DNA of 64,000 nt from CAKZML01 sp963823435 (lineage in GTDB: Bacteria > Pseudomonadota > Gammaproteobacteria > Steroidobacterales > BM003), in contig CAWGLN010000001.1 of NCBI GenBank assembly GCA_963823435.1, positions 992,001 through 1,056,000 of the forward strand, in the 5' to 3' direction. Under the pieces are notes generated by a model. The model had not been told where the DNA came from and made no database searches. It saw only the letters and a program-made list of their open reading frames with translations. Position numbers and translations under genes: made by a program. Below are positions 17,291 through 26,270 of the stretch, piece after piece. How positions within the stretch are numbered: position 1 is the stretch's first letter; each line of letters begins with the position of its first letter.

Positions 17291-18060
17291 GATTTCGTGA
17301 GAACTGGGTCGGTTTTCAGACCATCGTGCTGAAGGAGTTGTCCCGGATTATTCGTATCTGGATGCAGACCCTGCTGCCACCTGTGATCACCATGACCCTG
17401 TATTTCATTATTTTCGGCAACCTGATTGGTCGGCGCATCGGCACCATGGGCGGCTTCGACTACATGCAGTATATTGCGCCGGGTTTGATCATGATGTCGG
17501 TGATCACCAATTCCTACGGCAACGTTGTGTCATCTTTTTTCGGCGCCAAGTTTGGCAAATACCTGGAAGAGATGCTGGTCTCCCCGATGCCGGACTGGAT
17601 GATCATCGTTGGGCACATGGCCGGCGGTATGGTCAGGGGGCTGCTGGTTGGTGTGGCGGTGACCATCGTCGCCCTGCTGTTTACGGATCTCCATCTTCAC
17701 AGTCTGCCCGTGACGCTCAGTGTGGCGCTGCTAACCTCTGCGGTATTTTCTTTGGCCGGATTGATCAACGCGATTTTCGCCCGCAAGTTTGATGACATTG
17801 CCATCGTTCCGACATTTATCCTGACGCCGCTGACTTACCTGGGTGGTGTGTTTTACTCAATTGATATGTTGCCCGAGTTCTGGCAAGGCGTGTCCAGGGC
17901 AAATCCCATCCTGTACATGGTGAATGCGTTCCGGCAGGGCATCCTGGGTGTGTCAGACATTGCGCTGCCTGCCGCATATGCGATCATCCTGGGGTTTCTC
18001 GCAGCCTTGTTTACCATCGCCCTGGTGCTGATTCGTAAGGGTGTGGGAATTCGGGAGTAG
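17287..18060 (+). CDS. yadH: ABC-2 type permease, YadH type
   Basis: A 257-residue membrane protein with six predicted transmembrane helices, from the ATG at 17287. The opening NWVGFQTIVLKELSRIIRIWMQTLLPPVITMTLYF is typical of ABC-2 permeases. The C-terminal ILTPLTYLGGVFYSIDMLPEFWQGVSRANPILYMVNAFRQGILG is the family signature. A longer frame runs upstream within yadG but has no independent start signal. It forms the inner-membrane channel of the exporter with YadG. Confidence 0.9.
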   Translation: MRFRENWVGFQTIVLKELSRIIRIWMQTLLPPVITMTLYFIIFGNLIGRRIGTMGGFDYMQYIAPGLIMMSVITNSYGNVVSSFFGAKFGKYLEEMLVSPMPDWMIIVGHMAGGMVRGLLVGVAVTIVALLFTDLHLHSLPVTLSVALLTSAVFSLAGLINAIFARKFDDIAIVPTFILTPLTYLGGVFYSIDMLPEFWQGVSRANPILYMVNAFRQGILGVSDIALPAAYAIILGFLAALFTIALVLIRKGVGIRE

Positions 18061-18073
18061 GAGAAGCGATAGC

Positions 18074-18739
18074 ATGTGTGGACGCTATGCCTTTTATTCT
18101 CCGGCCGAGGCGGTTATCCGCCTGTTTGAAACTACCCTCCCGTTACCGATTGAAGCCCGCTATAACATTGCTCCCACCCAGTTCGTGCCGGTCATTCGTG
18201 AGGCGACACCGGCCGGTCGGCAGTTGGCGATGCTTCACTGGGGACTGGTGCCCGCGTGGGCGAAAGACAAGGCGATCGGCAATCGCATGATCAATGCCCG
18301 CGCCGAGACCCTGGCCGAAAAGCCCTCTTTTCGCCGGGCGTTCGCCCAACGCCGTTGCCTGGTGCTGGCCAGCGGTTTCTACGAGTGGCGCAGCGAAGAG
18401 CCGGGCAAGCGTGCGTACTTTATCAGCCGCCTGGACGGGGAGCCCTTCGCCATGGCCGGCTTGTGGGAAACCTGGCGCAAGGACGAGGAGACGCTCGAAT
18501 CCTGCACCATCATCACCACCGCGGCGAATGAATTCATGCGGCCCTTGCATCACCGCATGCCCGCCATTTTGCCGCCCGGCTTGTGCGGACCCTGGCTGGA
18601 TACGGCAGGTGTGAACACGGGGCAAGCGGCGGAATTACTGCATTCGCCAGAGGACGGTCAGCTCCAGGCCTGGCCCGTCGGCAAGGCGGTAAATAATCCG
18701 CGTAACCAGGGGCCTGAGTTGATCGAGCCGGCAACCTAG
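18074..18739 (+). CDS. yedK: SRAP domain protein (YedK/HMCES), abasic-site crosslinking protein
   Basis: A 221-residue SRAP protein starting MCGRYAFYS, so that after Met removal Cys2 is the catalytic N-terminus that crosslinks to abasic sites in single-stranded DNA. Other active-site blocks are visible: the Asn of INARAETLAEKPSFRRAF, the Glu of SGFYEWR, and the His of HHRMPAIL. The ATG at 18074 is chosen because only this start puts Cys at position 2. Its end overlaps the convergent DAK-DegV gene by 4 bp. Confidence 0.93.
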   Translation: MCGRYAFYSPAEAVIRLFETTLPLPIEARYNIAPTQFVPVIREATPAGRQLAMLHWGLVPAWAKDKAIGNRMINARAETLAEKPSFRRAFAQRRCLVLASGFYEWRSEEPGKRAYFISRLDGEPFAMAGLWETWRKDEETLESCTIITTAANEFMRPLHHRMPAILPPGLCGPWLDTAGVNTGQAAELLHSPEDGQLQAWPVGKAVNNPRNQGPELIEPAT

Positions 18740-20583
18740 GCAGAGTTGTTTCCCGCCGTCTGGTACCCGCTTTGCAAGGCAACCACCAGCGTGCCCGGTC
18801 CGCCGTGTACGCCCAGCGCAGTACCCAGCTGGGTGATCTGGATATCCTGAATTCCAGGCAAGGCCTGGCGTAATAATTCCACCAGGGCCCGGGCTTCATT
18901 CGGGCATTGACCCTGGGCAATCAGCACGCGGTATGGGCATACCGGGTCGTGACGGCGCTTGATAAAGCGCACGAATTTTTCCAGGCGATTCTTGCGTCCG
19001 AAAAACATACCGCCGACCTCTATGCTGCCGCCGTTACCCAACTCCAGGACGGGTGTTGCCCGGAGCAGGTCGGCAATACGCTTTTTCGAGGCGGCGACCC
19101 GCCCGCCCTTTACTGCGTATTCCAGATTCCCCAGCAGCGCATAGGTGCGGGTAAGGGGAATGATGCGCTTGATACCGGCGATCACTTCCGCCGGGCTGGC
19201 CCCCGCCGCTGCCAACTCACCTGCATACATGACTACCAACCCCTGTCCGGCGGAGGCGTTCATGGAATCCATGGGCGTCACCTTATCTGGCTTGCGCACG
19301 CGGGTGCTGGCAGATTGCGCCGCCTGGAAGGTGCCGCTGGCCTTGCCGGTCACGTGCAGGGACACCACGTGTTCGTGGTGGCCGGCCAGGAATTCAAACA
19401 TTCGCCGCAAATCGCCAGGGGCGGGTTGCGAGGTTTGGGGGTGCACCGGATTGGTGAGCAACTCCTGGTAAAATTCCTCGGGGCTGAGCGATACCTTGTC
19501 CAGGAAACTACGGTCACCAAAGTGCAGACGTACCGGTATCACATGGATGCCAAGATTCTCGAGCACTTCATCGGGCAGGTCTGCGGCGGAATCCGTCGCC
19601 ACTGCAACATGTCGATCTCGCTGGATCGCGCTGCGTTGCTGTTGCAGCATGTCATCCGCCTTGGCGCCCTGGACCTCGCCATGCTGCGCGGCCAGTTTGA
19701 AAACCAGACCGGGGTCGTTCACGTGAATATGAATCCGGATGCGCTTGCGCAACCCGGCGATCACCATGCTGCTGCCGATACCGGCGAGGGACTCACGTAT
19801 CTTCCGCCGGTCGAGATTATCGCCGACGATTACGCACTCGGTGCAATAGCGGTGGGTCAGGTCCATTGCCTCGTTGGCGGCAAATTCTGTTTCTTCCATG
19901 GCCGGCTGGAACAGGGGTGAATCAGGCAATTCACGGGGCGTGCCGGTCTGGACGAATTCCGTGATTCCCTCAAGCAGGTCCACAAAGCCCTTGGCGCCGG
20001 CATCCACCACGCCTGCCTTGCGCAGCACTTCCAGTTGATTGGTGGTATTGGCCAGGGCAGTCCTGGCCCTGGCCAGGCCATGCTCGAGTACCCGGGCAAA
20101 GTCCCGGCCACCGGCGCTTGCCTGCCTGGCTATCTCAACCGCAAATTCGTCTATCACCGTGATAATGGTGCCTTCACGGGGCTCACCCATGGCCTCCCTG
20201 GCGTACTCGGCGCCACGCTGCACGGCCTGGGAAAAGTTTTGCGTGCACCAGCGGGATACGCCGGCTGAGCCGTCGGCCAGACCGTGGAAGAACTGGGCCA
20301 GTATTGCACCCGAATTTCCCCTCGCGCCGTCCAGGGCCGAGTCCGCCACCAATTCCATGGTGGGCCCGAGTTTGCGATCCGTGTGCCGGGCCAGGGCCTC
20401 CAGCACCGAGCGCAGGGTGAGGACCAGGTTAGTACCGGTGTCACCGTCGGGCACCGGAAACACGTTAATCTTGTTCAGGTATTCGGCGTCACTCAGAACC
20501 TGCGCGATACCGGCCTTCAAGGCACGGCTGAGTCGCGTTCCATCAAGGTAAAGTACACCCGTCGCGGCAGGGGTTGATTCCAT
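18736..20583 (-). CDS. Fatty-acid kinase fusion: DAK2/FakA domain joined to DegV/FakB domain
   Basis: A 615-residue two-part protein. Residues 1 to about 325 are a DAK2 kinase plus FakA-type middle domain, with NKINVFPVPDGDTGTNLVLTL (nucleotide/Mg site), SALDGARGNSGAILAQFF and VVDAGAKGFVDLLEGI. From about residue 330 it is DegV: VATDSAADLPDEVLENL, PQTSQPAPGDL (fatty-acid carboxylate Ser/Thr), HVTGKASGTFQAAQSA and TYALLGNLEYAVKGGR. In Firmicutes FakA and FakB are separate proteins that phosphorylate exogenous fatty acids for membrane lipid synthesis. Here the lipid binder and kinase are fused. FadE is not adjacent. Frame intact. Confidence 0.88.
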   Translation of the reverse strand: MESTPAATGVLYLDGTRLSRALKAGIAQVLSDAEYLNKINVFPVPDGDTGTNLVLTLRSVLEALARHTDRKLGPTMELVADSALDGARGNSGAILAQFFHGLADGSAGVSRWCTQNFSQAVQRGAEYAREAMGEPREGTIITVIDEFAVEIARQASAGGRDFARVLEHGLARARTALANTTNQLEVLRKAGVVDAGAKGFVDLLEGITEFVQTGTPRELPDSPLFQPAMEETEFAANEAMDLTHRYCTECVIVGDNLDRRKIRESLAGIGSSMVIAGLRKRIRIHIHVNDPGLVFKLAAQHGEVQGAKADDMLQQQRSAIQRDRHVAVATDSAADLPDEVLENLGIHVIPVRLHFGDRSFLDKVSLSPEEFYQELLTNPVHPQTSQPAPGDLRRMFEFLAGHHEHVVSLHVTGKASGTFQAAQSASTRVRKPDKVTPMDSMNASAGQGLVVMYAGELAAAGASPAEVIAGIKRIIPLTRTYALLGNLEYAVKGGRVAASKKRIADLLRATPVLELGNGGSIEVGGMFFGRKNRLEKFVRFIKRRHDPVCPYRVLIAQGQCPNEARALVELLRQALPGIQDIQITQLGTALGVHGGPGTLVVALQSGYQTAGNNSA

Positions 20584-20590
20584 CGTGTTA

Positions 20591-21331
20591 TCAGCTTCGC
20601 GGGATAAGGAAGCGTTCGCCCTGATACTGGAGGATGACGCCGTCGTTCGTGATCTCCTCTACCCGCGGGCCCTCTTTCAGGATCTGGCCTTCCTGGTACT
20701 TGGAGAGATTGATAAATACGAAGCGGTCTTCCTTGCGCGCCGCGTAAACATGCAAATCCAGGCTGAGGGATTGCAGGTTCATCATTTTGCCTTCGCCCAG
20801 TAATTCGTTAAGGCTGGGAACTCTTGCCGATGTCTTTTCCTGTGGTTGCGCTGGCCACGGGTGTCTGTGTTGTCGTAGTGGCCGCAGGCTCGCTGCCCCG
20901 GGGCTGGGAAAGGTAGGACTCTGTCTTGTCGCCGACGCCCGCCTGGGCCTCCTGGGCCAGCGAGCGCACAGCCGGCTTGCGCCGGGTTCGCTGTTCCTGT
21001 CCGGCGCCGGGGCGCTGACGGGTTGTTCGACAACGGGTTTGGTGGCGGCAAGATCAGGCGTGTCCCGGGTGACAGGCGGAGTGACCTGCTGCGGGGCGGT
21101 CTGCGTGACCTGCCCGGGAGCGGGTTGGGCGATCTCTTCCTGGACAGGTTGCTTCCAGAGCATCAGCGCGACCAGACCCGCCAGGTTGACCAGTAACAAT
21201 ACGGACAGCACCAGCACCCAGCGGGGGATGCCCTCCCGCCTGCCTCCGGTAGGCGCGTACGCCAGGTTCGGGCCGGTCGCCCCCAGGCGTTCGTCTTCGG
21301 ATTTTTTCAGGGCATCGAGTATGAATGACAT
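20591..21331 (-). CDS. gspB: GspB-like type II secretion assembly protein (frameshifted)
   Basis: About 246 residues. The cytoplasmic start MSFILDALKKSEDERLG is the typical GspB opening. One transmembrane helix (WVLVLSVLLLVNLAGLVALML) is followed by a proline-rich periplasmic linker. The C-terminal T2SSB domain ends VPSLNELLGEGKMMNLQSL, SLDLHVYAA and EGPRVEEITNDGVILQYQGERFLIP. Between about 20996 and 20820 the frame gives an Arg/Pro-rich nonsense stretch. A neighbouring frame gives the sensible KPAVRSLAQEAQAGVGDKTE and SYLSQPRGSEPAA, so two compensating indels are likely. It assists secretin (GspD) assembly together with ExeA, whose gene ends 4 bp upstream. Confidence 0.8.
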   Translation of the reverse strand: MSFILDALKKSEDERLGATGPNLAYAPTGGRREGIPRWVLVLSVLLLVNLAGLVALMLWKQPVQEEIAQPAPGQVTQTAPQQVTPPVTRDTPDLAATKPVVEQPVSAPAPDRNSEPGASRLCARWPRRPRRASATRQSPTFPSPGAASLRPLRQHRHPWPAQPQEKTSARVPSLNELLGEGKMMNLQSLSLDLHVYAARKEDRFVFINLSKYQEGQILKEGPRVEEITNDGVILQYQGERFLIPRS

Positions 21332-21335
21332 GCTG

Positions 21336-23038
21336 CTATTGCCCGCTGGTTAAACTGGGCGCAGAACTGTCGCTGCTTTCCAGGTTCAGGACGATCTGGG
21401 TACGCGCACCCACGATGGCATCGGGTTCAAGCCTGTGCTGTCTTTGGAAATCACGTACCCGCGCAGCCAGGGATTCATCAAACAACATCGGATCGTCAGC
21501 GGTGTCGGCCTTGCCGTCAATTCGACCCAGGGCGGTTCTCAGGACAGGCACGGTGGCGCCCCTGTAGCCGGGTGCTCATGTCCTGTGCTCCCACAGCCAG
21601 CGGTCGCCACAGCAACAGAAAATCGCCGTCCCAATAGGCCGACAAATCCAGCAGGCTTACTTCCCGGGCCTGCTCTCCCAGCAACAGTTCCGCGTGTTCG
21701 TCGTTGATAGCCTGGAGCACGACCTGGTAATCATTGCCTGCATCATCCTTCAGCGACAGGATTGCCGGCAGGTTCAGTGTGACCAGGCTGCGCCAGGAGC
21801 CTCGCTGGAACAGGCAATCCAGTCGTTGCTTGCGGGCCTGGTTACAGCCGGTGTCCTGGCCGGGGACATAGCTTACGCCCCACAAACGAAACAACTTCCC
21901 CAGGGCCTGGTCTGTGCCGGTTTCGTCCGCATGACCCATCAGCAGTTCTGCCACGGTCGGGTAGCTTGCCGCGGCCACCTGGTCATTACCGCCAGGGGGA
22001 AGCATATCGTCGCTGGTCCCGGACGCGGTGTCCGCGGCGGCGGTTGCAGGTGCTTCCTGTATCGGTTCCTCAATGAATATGTCGCTAACCTGGCTGGACA
22101 GAACCGGAGGCTGCGTTTGTACACCAAAGTCCGGCAGCAGGACCCTTGCCTGCCACAGACCGGCCCCGATCAACAGTGCAGCAGCCGTCAACAAGGCGCC
22201 ATTGAGCACGGGAGCCCAACGGGGACGCACCTTGTGGCCGAATACCTCTGAGGCGGCCTCACGCACCAATGCGCCTTTCACCACCCTTTGTTCGCGGGTG
22301 TAAGCGCCGAGCATGGCCCGATCAGAGATCACATTGATGCTGCGGGGTATGCCACCCGAGATACGGTGCAATTCACCCAGGGCCGACGGCCGCATGACTT
22401 CGCTGGTGCAGCCAGCCACTTTGAGGCGATGACGCACGTAGGCAAAGGTCTCGTCCTTGTGCAGCGGGTCCAGGTGGTAGCGACCGGTGATGCGCTGCGC
22501 CAACTGGCGAAGGTCATTGCGTGCCAGCAATTCCCGCAATTCTGTTTGTCCGATCAGTATGATCTGGAGAAGTTTTTGCTTGGCCGTCTCCAGATTGGTC
22601 AGCAGACGTACCTGCTCCAGCACCTCGGCGCTCAGATTCTGGGCCTCATCCACGATCAACACCACGCGGGCTCCGCGGGCATGCGCTTCAAGCAGGCTTT
22701 GATTCAGCGCATCCACCATTTCCTTGGGGCTGGCCTGGTCTGGCGTAACGGCGCCAACCTCATCGCAAATGGCGTGCAGGAATTCATTGGGCGAAAGCCG
22801 GGGGTTGAGAATCAGCGCTACTTCGACGTGGCCGGGCACTTTCTCCAATAGACTGCGTACCAGGGTGGTCTTGCCTGTCCCCACTTCGCCCGTGAGCTGG
22901 ACGAAGCCACCGCTCTCGGTTACCCCGTACAAGCAAATGCGCCAGGGCCTCGGCATGACGCGTGGTCAGGTAGAGGTACCTGGGATCGGGAGTGATTGAA
23001 AAAGGCTTTTCGTTCAGCCCGAAATAACGCTCGTACAT
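21336..23038 (-). CDS. exeA: General secretion pathway ATPase ExeA/GspA (frameshifted)
   Basis: The product starts MYERYFGLNEKPFSITPDP and continues into the AAA+ ATPase. Walker A is LTGEVGTGKTTLVRSLLEK, Walker B is VVLIVDEAQNLS, and the sensor/GGIPRSINVISDRAMLGAY segment follows. After that come a transmembrane helix (LNGALLTAAALLIGAGLW), a periplasmic linker and a C-terminal peptidoglycan-binding domain (RVRDFQRQHRLEPDAIVGARTQ). A break near 22932 splits RHAEALAHLL from YGVTESGG; one near 21571 splits the linker from GYRGATVPVLRTALGR. Both sides join to the normal ExeA layout of about 567 residues. ExeA with GspB remodels peptidoglycan to insert the type II secretin. No other gsp genes are in the window. 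Confidence 0.85.
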
Positions 23039-23144
23039 ATGCGCGTGCTATCCGTTGTCAGTTGCAACATCCACGTCTGTCCCCTGCGTCCGCCCCAAGG
23101 GCCTCTCGGTCCATCCGGCAGAGCATTGTAGCAGGCATCCCGGC

Positions 23145-24290
23145 CTAAGGTTCCACACCCGGGTCCTGCCCGCGTGCCAGGGCTTTCACGCCATAACGTT
23201 GGCGTACCTCGCTGATCAATTCGTCCAGCCGGGAGACATTTGTGCGGACCTGACTCCCGAACAGGTCCATCTGCCTGGCCGACTCCAGACCGGAGGCGGA
23301 AACCCCGAGCAGGCGTACGGCCGAAAACGGGTGCTCCCGTCTCCACAGCTCCAACAGGCGAGCGGCGGCCTCCACCAGGATGTCCGCGCTTTGCGTGGCT
23401 GGGGAAAAGCTGTGCTGGCGGGTAACCGTGTGGAATTCACTGTCGCGAATTTTCACCGACACGGTGGTGGTCTGAAGCTCCTTGCGGGCCAGGCGCTGAG
23501 ACGTTCGCAGAGCCAGCAGTCGAAGTTGCTCCAACATTTCAGGCAGGTCCTGCAGGTCCTGGTCAAACGTCTCCTCGGCACTGATGGACTTGGTTTCGCT
23601 GAGGGGTTCAACCGGGCGATGATCGATACCCCGGGCCTTGTCCAGGGTGCGCCGGGTATACCGGCCAAACACGGGGGTGAGGAGTTCTGGCGGGCACTCC
23701 CGAAGTTCTTTGATGCAGCGTATGCCACGCCTGGCCAGGGCTTCCTCAGTCCGGGGTCCAATGCCGTTAATGGCCCTCACCGACAAGGGGTCGAGCACCG
23801 ACTGAACGTCCTCCAGGGCGACGAGTACCAATCCATCGGGTTTTTCCAGGTCCGAGGCGATCTTGGCCACCAGCTTGTTCGGCCCGATGCCGACCGAGGC
23901 GGTCAGGCCGGTGAGTTGCCTGATCTGCCGCTTGATCGCGCCACCCAGGTGCACGGCCTGCCCGGAGGTCTTAACCTGCTCGCTGACATCCAGGTAAGCC
24001 TCGTCCAGTGACAGCCCTTGCACCAGGGGAGTTACGCTACGGAATATCTCGAAAATCTTCCGCGAAACTTCCTTGTACCGATCCATGCGCGGTCGGGCGC
24101 ATATGGCGTCCGGGCAGCGCCTCAGGGCCTCGCTCATGGGCATGGCGGAACGAATACCGAAGCGTCGGGCCTCGTAACTGGCTGCCGCGACCACGCCGCG
24201 TGGGCCGGTACCGCCAACCAGGACAGGCAATCCCTGCCAGGCCGGATTATCCCGTTGTTCTACCGAAGCGTAGAAGGCATCCATATCCAC
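23145..24290 (-). CDS. dinB: DNA polymerase IV (Y-family)
   Basis: A 381-residue translesion polymerase. The active-site block VDMDAFYASVEQRDNPAW and the catalytic SLDEAYLDVSE, ARRFGIRSAMP, ASVGIGPNKLVAKIASD and NGIGPRTEEALARRGI (helix-hairpin-helix) are all present. The little-finger domain follows. The family normally starts a few residues earlier with R-x-I-x-H-V-D. Upstream in the same frame the sequence does read RSIFH, but no ATG/GTG is in frame there before 24290. Either GTG at 24290 is used or the true start has been lost to a one-base error near 24300-24336, where an ATG lies in another frame. Confidence 0.92.
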   Translation of the reverse strand: MDMDAFYASVEQRDNPAWQGLPVLVGGTGPRGVVAAASYEARRFGIRSAMPMSEALRRCPDAICARPRMDRYKEVSRKIFEIFRSVTPLVQGLSLDEAYLDVSEQVKTSGQAVHLGGAIKRQIRQLTGLTASVGIGPNKLVAKIASDLEKPDGLVLVALEDVQSVLDPLSVRAINGIGPRTEEALARRGIRCIKELRECPPELLTPVFGRYTRRTLDKARGIDHRPVEPLSETKSISAEETFDQDLQDLPEMLEQLRLLALRTSQRLARKELQTTTVSVKIRDSEFHTVTRQHSFSPATQSADILVEAAARLLELWRREHPFSAVRLLGVSASGLESARQMDLFGSQVRTNVSRLDELISEVRQRYGVKALARGQDPGVEP

Positions 24291-24375
24291 GTGAAAAATG
24301 CTGCGGGCGATGGTCAGGTGCGGGCGTCTGCATGACCTGGTGCTTGACGGCGTTCCGTCAAAAACCAGACCGGTC

Positions 24376-24795
24376 CTATTTTACCGTGATGGTGATTTTC
24401 TCAGACACCACTGCAGGTTTGTGAGGCACGTGGTTCATGTCTCCCAGCACCAGTTGCAGGGTATGGGTTCCCGGGGCAAGTTCCAGCGTGGTCTCGGTCT
24501 GTCCGCCACCAAAATGAATCAGCTGGGCGCTGGCAGGCAAGGGCTGGTCCTGGGCGGGAATGTCGGTGTCCACCAGCAGGTGATGATGTCCGGTGTTGGC
24601 CTTGTCCGTGCCCGCCGGTGCAATACCCATGCCTTTAAGTCCGAAAATCACCGTGACCGGGTTGCTGACCGTGTCCCCGTCCTGCGGAGATACGATGTAC
24701 GCCCTTGCGCCCTCGGCGGAGGCGGTCTGATCAGCGACGGCCACGGCACTGACGCCCAGCAACAAAGCAGAGAGAACTAGTTTACGAATTGTCAT
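24376..24795 (-). CDS. DUF4399 periplasmic protein
   Basis: A 139-residue protein with a clean signal peptide (IRKLVLSALLLGVSAVAVA) and then a DUF4399 domain: YIVSPQDGDTVSNPVTVIFGLKG, GTDKANTGHHHLLVDTDIP, FGGGQTETTLELAPGTHTLQL and MNHVPHKPAVVSEKITI. The His-rich GHHHLLVD and NHVPH motifs suggest metal binding, but no function is established. Located between dinB and the DUF3667 gene on the same strand. Confidence 0.85.
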   Translation of the reverse strand: MTIRKLVLSALLLGVSAVAVADQTASAEGARAYIVSPQDGDTVSNPVTVIFGLKGMGIAPAGTDKANTGHHHLLVDTDIPAQDQPLPASAQLIHFGGGQTETTLELAPGTHTLQLVLGDMNHVPHKPAVVSEKITITVK

Positions 24796-24805
24796 GATCG
24801 GACTC

Positions 24806-26190
24806 CTACAAGGTAAAGGCGGTAAAGGCCAGCGTGGCCAGGAAGGTCATCATTAGACTGAAGAAGTAGGAAAATAATAGCAGAACGTATTTGTACAGTG
24901 TTGCGGCCCGTACCTTGCATATAGACCCTGGCGCATGGATTTGTACAGGTAATACGGGATGTACAGGGACAACACGGTAGTCAGGGGCCAGGTAGGCCAT
25001 TCCCACGCGGTCGCCAGCTGCGCCAGGGGCATTTCCAGGATCAGGGCCAGGAATACAAAGGCATGGAAGTGAATCGCAAACAACAGGTGTTCCACGTAAT
25101 AACGACGCGACAGCGGGTACAGACCTTTCAGCACCAGGGCAATCAGGGGAAGGAAGATGAACAGCATTTTCGGGACGTTTTCCAGCAAGGCCCGGGTCAG
25201 GCCTTTGCCCTTGTCAGCCACTACTTTGAGGCACAGCTCCCGCACCCGGGCCTCGATCTCGGCCTCGGTCATCCAGGGCAGGTCTCCACCGATGGTGATG
25301 TCCATGTCCGCGCAGGTCTGCTCGGCGGACTTCTCACTATCCGGTTCATTGCCGGCATCCGATTGCTCCTGGCCGTCAGGCATGCGGTCCAGTGCGTCCC
25401 TTGCCCGCTGAATCTGTCTCGCCGCCTCCGGATTATCAGGATCCTCGGCGGCAAGCTCTGACAGTTGTTCCCGGGCAGCCTCCAGTTGTTCACCGGTGTC
25501 GTCTGAAGACGTGTCTACCTGAAACAATTGGTCGCTGTCGCTGAATACCGAGAACAGCAGGAAGAACAGGATGCTGAGTACCAGGTACATGCGAAAAGGC
25601 GGCATGTAACGCGCCCTGCGCCCCTGCAGATAATCTACCGTGAGCTGTCCGGGCTTGGACAACAGCGGTATCAGGCTGCGCCAGATACGTGAGTCCAGGT
25701 CGGCTATATCTCCCACCATGTCGCGGGTCAGCTCCCACAGGGTGATCACCCGTACCTGCGAGCGCTGGCCACAACCGCCACAGTACTGTCCGCGTATGGG
25801 GAAAGCGCAATTCCTGCAATACATGCTTGCTGCAAGACCGTCGCCGGCCTCGCTTTCGGTGAGGACCCGGTGATCGAGTGTGAATTGCTTGCCGAAACGC
25901 TCTACCCCGGCCCGGTGCGTGGCCGCGGCATGCTCACCGAGAGATTGCTCAAGCGCGGCATGAGATTCAAGCAGGAAGTGGACCGTATAGCGGTGTCGGG
26001 GGCCGTCCTGGTCCGATTCAACCGCGTACAGCGTCGCCGACAGAAAACCTTTCAGTTTGAGCAGCGACTGGATGTGCTCGCGTAACCAGACCTCGAACTC
26101 ATCGCTGATGGCTGGATCCGTATCCAGGTTCACTTCGTAAATTATGGTTGCAGGGTTCACGGGGATTGCAGGTACCGGCGGACAGAACAC
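24806..26190 (-). CDS. DUF4286-DUF3667 fusion membrane protein (frameshifted near the C-terminus)
   Basis: The N-terminal ~100 residues (IIYEVNLDTDPAISDEFEVW, GFLSATLYAVE, YTVHFLLES) are a DUF4286 ferredoxin-like domain. They are followed by a zinc ribbon, YCRNCAFPIRGQYCGGCGQR, and the DUF3667 membrane domain, with LLSKPGQLTVDYLQGRRARY and four or so transmembrane helices separated by a long acidic loop. The frame breaks near 24910-24930. After it, another frame ends sensibly in a hydrophobic helix (LLLFSYFFSLMMTFLATL), so the true stop is taken as 24806. GTG at 26190 is the longest start; GTG at 26160 is an alternative. DUF3667 proteins are predicted to be membrane sensors or adaptors; no role is proven. 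Confidence 0.7.
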
Positions 26191-26270
26191 AACTGGATCA
26201 AAGGTTCCCTGACTATATGCGTCCTGTCCCCGTTTGGTAAACCCGCGCCCGCCTGTCCGGTGACCGGGAA

